A DNA stretch of 64,000 nucleotides. It comes from CAZCQP01 sp964500895. GTDB lineage: Bacteria > Bacillota > Clostridia > Lachnospirales > JAISER01. The stretch is taken from NCBI GenBank assembly GCA_964500895.1, contig CAZCQP010000004.1:1-64000 (forward strand), given 5' to 3'. The notes under the pieces were generated by a model, which saw nothing but the letters and a program-made list of their open reading frames with translations, was not told the DNA's origin and ran no database searches. Each line of letters opens with the position of its first letter. Position 1 is the stretch's first letter. The translations under genes and the position numbers were made by a program. Below are positions 24,871 through 32,351 of this stretch, piece by piece.

Positions 24871-25986
24871 ATGCTGGAAAAATATAAGGCAACCAAACAC
24901 CTTCAAGCTTCCGGGTTTGCTGAATATGCGGTGGCCGAACTGTTGCAAGACCAGTCTGCGGCAGTTTTATTAAACCGGATAGCTGACCGTGCCATCATTA
25001 ACAGTTACCTTTATGGGCTGTACGAGGCTTTCAGCAAAAAAAACGTGCCGGACTTTTTAGATTGCTTTACAGAAAGCTCCAGCTTGTATGTGGTGTTTAC
25101 CCATGGCAAAGGTACGGGGGTGCTGCAATGCATCCATGAAAACCACTGGAACGCTTACCACAAAAAAATACTGCTGCATCAAATCATTTACCGCTTTTTA
25201 GATTATTACAACGCCCCGCCCCTCATTCGGTATTCCATATTAAATAGCCAAAACATTCTAATGGACGGGGATGCAATTGTTTTTCATTTCTTGCTGGATG
25301 CCCACGGCAACTTAAACCTTGGGGAAAAAGATATTTTCAGCGCCCTGGGCAGTTTGATGACCGAAATATTTGCAGAAGCAGAAATTCAAAAAGATAGCAA
25401 GCTGGCCATCATCATTGAAAAGTGCAAGAAAGCCGTGTACATGTCTGTGGGGGAAGTCATTCGGGATTTGGATGCATCTGCGGGCATTCAAAGGGACGAC
25501 ATGACCATTCAAAAAGCCATACAGGCACAAAAAGAAAAAACGGCTGCCCTGGCCAAAAGGTGTGCGGCGATGGTGGGAATTATTGCCGTGCCGCTGGTGG
25601 TATATGCCCTTTATAAAGGGCAGCAGGAAAAGGAGTTAACCCCGGACGTTCCGGCCATTGGAACGGTGGATGTATTGCCTGTGGAGGATGAGCAGGTGGT
25701 TATTGAAGTGTTTGCTAATCTGGATGCAGAGGAAGAACAGCCGGAACCAGAGCCGCCACCAATCCCCCCAGAGGAAAAAGAAGAGCCGGCAGAAGAACCC
25801 CCGCCGGCCGATGTGCTGTACACCATCGTGGTTGGGGATAATTTGTCTCAAATTTGCAAGAACCACTATGGCCATGTGGCGTATGTTCAGGCGGTGGCAC
25901 AGTACAATGCCATTGAAAATGCAGATTTAATATATGCAGGGCATACCCTTAAACTGCCGGATAAAGCCGTGTTGGAAAAGGGGTGA
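24871..25986 (+). CDS. Pseudokinase-TM-LysM envelope protein of the CIS locus
   Basis: 371 residues. Residues about 4-205 follow the outline of a Ser/Thr protein kinase: a glycine-loop-like SGFAEY (14-19), FLDCFTESSSLYVVF at the hinge (62-76), a catalytic-loop equivalent LIRYSILNSQNIL (118-130) and a C-lobe end CKKAVYMSVGEVIRDL. The catalytic residues are gone: HRD reads RYS, no VAIK lysine is seen, and DFG reads HFLLD; only Asn128 is kept. One membrane helix (231-248) follows, then a Pro/Glu-rich linker and a LysM (316-364). The topology mimics PrkC-type kinases with a wall-binding outside domain. The kinase reading is mine and needs structural confirmation; LysM and the membrane helix are clear. 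Confidence 0.75.
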   Translation: MLEKYKATKHLQASGFAEYAVAELLQDQSAAVLLNRIADRAIINSYLYGLYEAFSKKNVPDFLDCFTESSSLYVVFTHGKGTGVLQCIHENHWNAYHKKILLHQIIYRFLDYYNAPPLIRYSILNSQNILMDGDAIVFHFLLDAHGNLNLGEKDIFSALGSLMTEIFAEAEIQKDSKLAIIIEKCKKAVYMSVGEVIRDLDASAGIQRDDMTIQKAIQAQKEKTAALAKRCAAMVGIIAVPLVVYALYKGQQEKELTPDVPAIGTVDVLPVEDEQVVIEVFANLDAEEEQPEPEPPPIPPEEKEEPAEEPPPADVLYTIVVGDNLSQICKNHYGHVAYVQAVAQYNAIENADLIYAGHTLKLPDKAVLEKG

Positions 25987-25990
25987 TGGT

Positions 25991-28903
25991 TTGAAAAAGT
26001 GGCTGCCTATTGCACTCGTCATCAGCATTTTGTTTTCAATTGTATTGTCACGTTATGTAACATTTGAAGCCTTTGTGGTTACCGTAGACCAAACGGTTAG
26101 CCCAGAGGGCATGGTGTATACCGTTTCCAAGGTGGGGGGCTATGCTGTTGTTACCGCCACAGACGCCGATGGTGGTGTTCTGGGCCGTAAAAAGCTGCCC
26201 GCCAAACTGGAAGGCTTGCCCTGTTACTACCACCAAATTGTGGCGGACGACACCGGGGTATACCTATTGGCAGACCTTTACGAAACCAAATATTTAGAAG
26301 CCAATAAGTTCAGCTACAAAAACAGCATTTTGCGTCTGGACAAAAACCTTCAAAAGCAAGAGTTGGTGTTTCAAGAAGAACTGGCAGAGTTTGACCAAGC
26401 ATACTGGGCCAGTGTGAACCAGCTTTATGATGTGGGCAAAGATGGTATAAAACTTAAAAATGGGGAAATGGACTGGGATAAAGAAGCCCAATGGCCATAT
26501 CATTTTAAAGGCATTGCCAATATGCAGGCCATAAACGATACCATTTGCATTTTTTGGTTCAGTGAACTGGAAAGTCGTTCCGGCGTGCTACAGCCGGAAG
26601 TGAAGGTGCTAAGCCACAACGGGCAAAAGGGCAAAACCCGGGTGGATACCTATGCATTTTCCGAATACCCCATGGACGCATGGCCCTACTTTGATAACAT
26701 GCTGCTGGGCGAAGATAGGACGCTGTACTTGTTCAGCAAAAGCGCAGACCAGCTGTATGGGGTAAGCCCAGGCGGGCTTTTGCAAACGTTGCCCCTGCGC
26801 CCAAGCGCCATTAACGGCTATCCTTCTATAGCCGGAGATGCTTTTTATTATACAGACATTAACCAAATTGAATTTTTAAAATATAACCTTCAAACAAAGC
26901 AGACTGAAACGGTGTACACCAAAGACCAGCCGGTAACAGTGGATTTGCTTTTTAAAGATTTACGGTATGCCCGTTTTCAAAACGGACACCTGCTGGCTTT
27001 TGTGCCTTCTTTTGAGCCAAATGCCTTGCAGGATAGGATATTTTTGAAGGACAGCAGCGGCAAAGCCACCTTGCGTGATGCACAGCCAGCCAACACAGGG
27101 GGTTTCCTGCGCAATGCCATCATCATTGCGGGGGGAATGGCGATTTTTAGCGGTCTTTTGTTGCTTTATGCAGGCTGGGTGCGCTCCAAAAAGATACTGG
27201 TTAAAATTATGATTGTGGTGGTTCCGGCGCTGTTTGCCATTGGGGCGGTCATTGCCGGGGTGGCGGTTAGTATGTCCGAAGGGCTCATTAAGGATAGCAT
27301 TGGCAACAAGTTTTATGTGGCTTCTTCCATGATTGCTAAAGAACTTTCCCATCATGTGCCCGAATCTGGTGGGCATGAAGCATGGGTGGCAGATGAAACC
27401 GTCTATGACAAAATCCTGGGGCTGTGGGAAGAGTCCATCAATCAGCTGAACCAAATGGGCAGCATTGAAGAAAGCAACCTAGATTTTTACAACAGCTACA
27501 TCACCGTTTATTATTTAGAAGATGATGTGCCTTACATCATGGTGGACTGGTCGCTGGAACCGGGTGCTCAGTATGTGGCTTCCGGGGAAAAGGCGGAATA
27601 TTTGCTTGGCCCCGCATTTGATACGTTTCCCATGGAATTGTTGGATGCTACTTATATTGAAAGACAGAAAGATGCAGAGCAAAAGTGGATGTCCAGCTAT
27701 GCGGGCATTTACAACGGGGACACCAATCAACTGCTGGGCGTTGTGGAAGTGGGCATGGCACAGGACTTGATTAACCAAAAAGTACGCACCACCCAATATG
27801 CCATTATAGTGGGTGTGGCCCTTACCATGACGCTGGTTGTACTTATTGTGTGCGCCATTGTGTTTAACATCTTAAAGGGCCTTAAAAAGCTGAAAGCCGG
27901 TGTAGATGCCCTTATTGATGACAATTGGGATGTGACCTTGGACATCACCAGCAATGACGAAATTGAAGCCATCGGCAATGCTTTTAACAAAATGAAATAC
28001 CGCACCAAAAAGAACATGGAGCTTATTAAAAACATCAACGCTTCCTGCAACCGGTTCATGCCCTTTCAATTTTTTGAACTGATGGGCAAAAACAATATTT
28101 TAGATGTGGGGCTTGGGGATGAAGCCACCAAGGAACTCACCATTCTCTCCATCTGCGAAAAGAATTTTTACACCCTGAACAAAACCATGTCTAACCGGGA
28201 ATGTTTCAACTTCTTAAACAAACTGTACCGCATCATGGCAGATGCTATTAACACAAACGGCGGTGCCATTGAAAGCTATTCCAATGCAGGTTTAAGGGCC
28301 ATTTTTGCGCCCCATCCCCAGGGGGCAATGAAGAAGGTAAATTCATGTTGTCTAGGTTCTATTAGACAACATGAGGCACCGGTAAAAGCGGCATTAACCA
28401 TTTGGGAGCAGCTGGACAATTTGAATAGAAGTACAGACACGCCTTTTATCTGCAACATGGTGCTGGAAAAGGGCGAAACCATGTTGGGCATTGTGGGGGA
28501 TGAAACCCGGCTGGAAGCCACCTTGCTTTCGGCAGAAATGAACCGAATGAAAGATTTGGAGAAAATCGCCAAGCAGAATGGGGTGAAGCTGCTGATGACT
28601 CAAAATGTGGTAGACATGTTGGATAACGCCCAGTTTGCATGGCGCTACATGGGGCAAGTGGAGGTGTTTGAACCTTCGGCCACAGGCACCGGCCTTTATG
28701 ACTGTTTGAATGCCTATGATTTTGAAGCCGAGGAAATCCGAACCATCACCCGGGACGCTTTTGAAGAAGGCGTTCGGGCTTTTGAAGCAGCTGACTTTGA
28801 ACTGGCCAGAATGTTTTTTATTCGGGTGTTGCAAGCAGACCCTACGGACCAGTTGGCCAAAACCTATGTTTTTCTGTGCAATGAAAAAACGCAGCGGCAA
28901 TGA
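25991..28903 (+). CDS. Four-TM receptor with HAMP, degenerate class III cyclase domain and TPR-like tail
   Basis: 970 residues from the TTG at 25991 (KKWLPIALV); upstream in-frame starts lie inside the LysM gene. Helices are at about 5-22, 375-397, 402-428 and 603-628. The first outside domain (25-370) looks beta-propeller-like, the second (430-600) is a sensor-like domain. A HAMP segment (629-680) leads to a class III nucleotide cyclase fold (about 712-915). Its first metal Asp position reads ILSICEKNF, where FxDIxGF is expected, and the second reads YSNAGLRAIF, where GD is expected, so both metal ligands are absent. The C-terminus (FELARMFFIRVLQADPTD) is TPR-like. Probably a non-catalytic receptor. 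A palindromic insert lies inside the cyclase region (28343-28374). Confidence 0.8.
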   Translation: MKKWLPIALVISILFSIVLSRYVTFEAFVVTVDQTVSPEGMVYTVSKVGGYAVVTATDADGGVLGRKKLPAKLEGLPCYYHQIVADDTGVYLLADLYETKYLEANKFSYKNSILRLDKNLQKQELVFQEELAEFDQAYWASVNQLYDVGKDGIKLKNGEMDWDKEAQWPYHFKGIANMQAINDTICIFWFSELESRSGVLQPEVKVLSHNGQKGKTRVDTYAFSEYPMDAWPYFDNMLLGEDRTLYLFSKSADQLYGVSPGGLLQTLPLRPSAINGYPSIAGDAFYYTDINQIEFLKYNLQTKQTETVYTKDQPVTVDLLFKDLRYARFQNGHLLAFVPSFEPNALQDRIFLKDSSGKATLRDAQPANTGGFLRNAIIIAGGMAIFSGLLLLYAGWVRSKKILVKIMIVVVPALFAIGAVIAGVAVSMSEGLIKDSIGNKFYVASSMIAKELSHHVPESGGHEAWVADETVYDKILGLWEESINQLNQMGSIEESNLDFYNSYITVYYLEDDVPYIMVDWSLEPGAQYVASGEKAEYLLGPAFDTFPMELLDATYIERQKDAEQKWMSSYAGIYNGDTNQLLGVVEVGMAQDLINQKVRTTQYAIIVGVALTMTLVVLIVCAIVFNILKGLKKLKAGVDALIDDNWDVTLDITSNDEIEAIGNAFNKMKYRTKKNMELIKNINASCNRFMPFQFFELMGKNNILDVGLGDEATKELTILSICEKNFYTLNKTMSNRECFNFLNKLYRIMADAINTNGGAIESYSNAGLRAIFAPHPQGAMKKVNSCCLGSIRQHEAPVKAALTIWEQLDNLNRSTDTPFICNMVLEKGETMLGIVGDETRLEATLLSAEMNRMKDLEKIAKQNGVKLLMTQNVVDMLDNAQFAWRYMGQVEVFEPSATGTGLYDCLNAYDFEAEEIRTITRDAFEEGVRAFEAADFELARMFFIRVLQADPTDQLAKTYVFLCNEKTQRQ
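28343..28374 (+). repeat. Perfect 12-base inverted repeat inside the pseudocyclase gene
   Basis: TCATGTTGTCTA (28343-28354), an 8-base spacer and TAGACAACATGA (28363-28374). It is in frame and encodes a Cys- and His-containing stretch, NSCCLGSIRQHE, at a place where cyclase domains have a short loop. It looks like a small palindromic insertion within a coding region. Confidence 0.8.
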
Positions 28904-28913
28904 GGTGGATGAT

Positions 28914-30350
28914 ATGGAGCTTTTCAAACAACCGGAAGGCCCCCAAGATTATGTGGAAGCTGGGTTGTATTTGCTGTCTAAACGGGCGTTGTTGTTTTGT
29001 GCCGGGGTTTTTGCGGCGTTGCTATGCATTACACTGGTTTATGTGGTGCCCTTTCTGGAGGGTCTATTGTGGACACCCACCATTGTGGTGAACAGCCAAA
29101 AGTTTCACACCTACACAGGCCGTGCTTATGTGGTAAACGAAGGTGGCCAGCTGATTTTTGACGGTTACATAGACAAAGGGCAAGCATTTGGCCAAGGGGT
29201 TTTGTACGATGGCCCGGACATGGTGTATGCCGGTGCATTTGAAAACAACAAGTATAACGGCCTTGGTAAACGCTATGCAGACGGACGGCTGCTCTACGAA
29301 GGTTATTTTACAGAGAATGCCTATAACGGGGAAGGGGTGCTGTATTACCCGGACGGAACCCCGCAATTTGAAGGCGTGTTCAAAGACGGTCTGTATGTAG
29401 AGGGCAAGACATATAGCACGGATGGTAAACTGTTGTATGAAGGGACATTCAACGCAGGGATTTTTGACGGCGAAGGCACGTTATTTGCCCTGGAAACCGG
29501 CAAACCTGCTTACACCGGGGGATTTGTCCAGGGCGTTTATCAAGGACAGGGAAAGCGGATAAACCCGGCCACAGGCAAAGCCCTTTACGAAGGGGAATTT
29601 CTAGAAGGGCAATATAGCGGCATGGGCAAGGAATATGCAGATAACGGTATTTTAATTTATGAAGGGTATTTTGCAGAAGGGCAGTACGAAGGTGAAGGCA
29701 AGCAGTTTAACGGGGCCACGGGCAAGCTGCAATTTGAGGGGAGTTTCAGCCAAGGGGTGTATGAGGGTTACGGTATGTTGTACCATCCTTCCGGCACCCG
29801 GCCCTTGTATGAAGGGGGCTTCTCTGAAGGTTTGTATGACCAAGAGGGCACTCTGTACAGCCAAAACGGAAAGGTGGTATTCCAAGGGAAGTTTATCCAA
29901 GGAGACATAGACTATGTCAGTTTGTTGGCCTATGATTTAGAGGGGGTTCGGGAAGCTTTCGGCCCGGAAAGCCAGCTTTTAATGCTGGAAAACAGTTTCT
30001 TGCTGGTGTATAGCCGACAGCAGTTGGGCTTTGAGTTTACTTTTGCGGTGGATAATGCGAAACCGGCGTTAAACAGGATTAAATTTTTTGGCAACCAAGC
30101 TGTGTATGATGTGGCGAAAGGGGTATCGGTGGCGGCCATAAAGGAAAGCTTTCCACAAGAGGTTTTTACGGCATATCCCTTTGGATTGCTGGAAGAAGAT
30201 GCTTTGTGCTTTCGGCTGGCAGGGGAAAAAGACGCCGCCCAAGGCCAAGAGGGGTATAGCATTAAAATATTGCTGGACGACCTGTACATGCGGGCATTTT
30301 CTTGGGCAGAGGACGGAGAAGTGTGCTACTTTGAAATAGGAGGGGTGTGA
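28914..30350 (+). CDS. Membrane-anchored MORN-repeat protein
   Basis: 478 residues from the ATG at 28914, with GAGGTGG 5 bases upstream. Upstream in-frame starts lie within the receptor gene. A membrane helix spans about residues 24-46 with no cleavage site visible, so the rest is probably outside the cytoplasm. Residues about 77-345 contain ten full MORN repeats (LYEGYFAEGQYEGEGK type) and a partial eleventh. A final globular part of about 130 residues follows. MORN repeats form extended beta meanders that bind lipids or proteins. It lies 10 bases after the receptor gene and 6 before the TolC-like gene, clearly one operon. Function in the CIS is unknown. Confidence 0.85.
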   Translation: MELFKQPEGPQDYVEAGLYLLSKRALLFCAGVFAALLCITLVYVVPFLEGLLWTPTIVVNSQKFHTYTGRAYVVNEGGQLIFDGYIDKGQAFGQGVLYDGPDMVYAGAFENNKYNGLGKRYADGRLLYEGYFTENAYNGEGVLYYPDGTPQFEGVFKDGLYVEGKTYSTDGKLLYEGTFNAGIFDGEGTLFALETGKPAYTGGFVQGVYQGQGKRINPATGKALYEGEFLEGQYSGMGKEYADNGILIYEGYFAEGQYEGEGKQFNGATGKLQFEGSFSQGVYEGYGMLYHPSGTRPLYEGGFSEGLYDQEGTLYSQNGKVVFQGKFIQGDIDYVSLLAYDLEGVREAFGPESQLLMLENSFLLVYSRQQLGFEFTFAVDNAKPALNRIKFFGNQAVYDVAKGVSVAAIKESFPQEVFTAYPFGLLEEDALCFRLAGEKDAAQGQEGYSIKILLDDLYMRAFSWAEDGEVCYFEIGGV

Positions 30351-30356
30351 GCCACG

Positions 30357-32351
30357 GTGAAAAAATGGATGGCCGGTGTTCTGGCGGCTGTTTTGTGCTT
30401 GCAAGGGGGATTATCCCAATCCGTTTTTGCCCAAGCCAAAACACTCACCCTTGAGGGTGCTTGCAACATGGCCATAGATGAAAGCTACGATATTCAAATG
30501 GTGAACATGAACATGGCCCAAAAACGAATTGAACTGAAACAAGCGTTGGATGGTATTCAAGACACCCGAAAAAAGGAAAGCACCATTCGGTTTTCTTTGC
30601 TGCTGAACATTAAGTTTCCAGAAAAGCATGGGATGCCTAAAGAAATTGAACTGCTCACCAAAGTGCCCAAAATTGAAAATGAAATCAAGGTGCTGCAAAA
30701 ACAGGTGCAGCATGAAAAACTGGCCGCCCAAACAAAGGCGGAGCAAGCTTATTATGACGTGCTGGACAAAGCCCATGGAATGTCTGTAACTGCAATGCGC
30801 ATAGCCGAATACAAAAGCCTACTTAAACAGGTGGAAGCCCAGTACAGAATGGGCAATGGCAAAAAAACAGATGTGGAATACGTGGAAAATCAGCTTAGGG
30901 CTTATGAAAACGCCCAGCAGAAAAACATTACCGCTGACAACACAGCCAAAAGAAAGTTAAGCCGCATCATCAACCGGGATGTAGAGTTGGGTTACACCTT
31001 TCAGGAAGCCTTTGTGCGGCTGAACGTAAACCGTAATGAGCTGGACGGGCTGATTGACTTCGCCATGAAAAATGATTTTGAACTGATGCGTGTTATTGAA
31101 AAGCGAAAGACGGCAGAAAAAGCGCTGGATACCATCATGGGCATTTATAAAAACCGTTACGGCAGCTTGGTGCAAAGCATTGAAAATTACATTCAAAGCC
31201 ATGAGGGCAAGAACATCAACTACGATGATTTTGTTTTGCAGTATAACCAAGTGCTGGTGAACATCGACAGCAAATGGGACGGCTCCTATTCCATTCCACT
31301 CATCTTTTTTGTGCTGAAAATACCCAAAGAGTGGTTCAAAGGGGAATATGACGGCACCCGGTATATGGAGGACCAAAAGTACGCCATTTTTGTGTCGTTG
31401 GTGGAGCGGGATAAAGCCAGAAAAGAAGAAAAAGAAGCCATTGCAGCTTTGGAAGAAAAAATACGGGACGGGTACGGCACCCTAAAAAGTCTGGAAATAA
31501 GCATATCAGCAGCGGAAGAAAGCCTGTCTGTGGCCAAGACAAACCTGCAACATATGCTGCGGGATAACAAGCTGGGGTTGCTGGATTTTGTCACCGTAGA
31601 ATCGGCCAAAGCAGATGTGTACGAAAAGGAACAGGCGCTTTACGCCATGAACGTGGAATATGTCAAGCAGGTGAGCGCCTTTAATTTGCTGACGGCTGGG
31701 TATGTGAACCACCAGCTGAACCGGTTTACTCCCCCGGCGGAGGAAAGCTTTGAAGGGGCCAAAAGCCAGCTGGAAGGGGCCAGCTGGTACGTGAAAAACA
31801 ATTTAACAGACTTTAATTTTACTTTTGGCGTGAACATTCCACAGGACTATCAGTTGCAATATTACCAGCTGTTTTATAATGGAATGCCTGTGGGGGGGAA
31901 GGTTGATGTGCAGGAGGAACTGGTTCATGCCGCCATTACTTATGAAGACACCCAAGCCCTGGAAGTACGGTTTTTTCAAGGCCAAAGCCATGTGTATTCT
32001 GCCCAGATTGTGGGGGATGGCTTTTCTGGCCCCCTCAATCTGTTTGCTGTAACCGCAAACCAGGGGGGCACTTGGCAGTTGCTTCCCGTGGATGGGCTGC
32101 GGGAAAAGTTGGTGCTGTCTGTGGATGAAAGCTTTGACTATGACACCGCCATCCTTAAATCTGGGGATGTGGTGATTGGCACCATTCAAAAAGGCGAAAC
32201 GTTTACAACACTGAACGTCTATTTTCACCCGGTGGAGAATCTGTTCCTTCAATTACAAAAAGATGGGCAGACAACTGCCACCCTGTTGTTTGTGGTGGAT
32301 GGTGAGGGGAACGGGCTGCTTAAAAAAGAAGGGGGTGCAGGGGTTGCATAG
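30357..32351 (+). CDS. Exported TolC-like coiled-coil protein of the CIS locus
   Basis: 664 residues, GTG start, with a clear signal peptide (KKWMAGVLAAVLCLQG, then SVFAQA). Residues 30-450 are long helices in the TolC-family pattern: TLEGACNMAIDESYDI at the start and repeated AYYDVLDKAHGM and LLKQVEAQYRMGNGKKTDVEY segments. The remaining 200 residues form a beta-rich domain. True TolC channels need an outer membrane; I see no outer-membrane genes in this window, and TolC-like proteins also occur in monoderm Clostridia. It may form an envelope-spanning coiled-coil scaffold. It ends with TAG and overlaps the next gene by 8 bases. Confidence 0.75.
   Translation: MKKWMAGVLAAVLCLQGGLSQSVFAQAKTLTLEGACNMAIDESYDIQMVNMNMAQKRIELKQALDGIQDTRKKESTIRFSLLLNIKFPEKHGMPKEIELLTKVPKIENEIKVLQKQVQHEKLAAQTKAEQAYYDVLDKAHGMSVTAMRIAEYKSLLKQVEAQYRMGNGKKTDVEYVENQLRAYENAQQKNITADNTAKRKLSRIINRDVELGYTFQEAFVRLNVNRNELDGLIDFAMKNDFELMRVIEKRKTAEKALDTIMGIYKNRYGSLVQSIENYIQSHEGKNINYDDFVLQYNQVLVNIDSKWDGSYSIPLIFFVLKIPKEWFKGEYDGTRYMEDQKYAIFVSLVERDKARKEEKEAIAALEEKIRDGYGTLKSLEISISAAEESLSVAKTNLQHMLRDNKLGLLDFVTVESAKADVYEKEQALYAMNVEYVKQVSAFNLLTAGYVNHQLNRFTPPAEESFEGAKSQLEGASWYVKNNLTDFNFTFGVNIPQDYQLQYYQLFYNGMPVGGKVDVQEELVHAAITYEDTQALEVRFFQGQSHVYSAQIVGDGFSGPLNLFAVTANQGGTWQLLPVDGLREKLVLSVDESFDYDTAILKSGDVVIGTIQKGETFTTLNVYFHPVENLFLQLQKDGQTTATLLFVVDGEGNGLLKKEGGAGVA

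Noticed and set aside
30357..32351. Proof of an outer membrane (TolC homologue)
   Set aside because: TolC-like proteins also occur in monoderm Clostridia, and no other outer-membrane gene is in the window.
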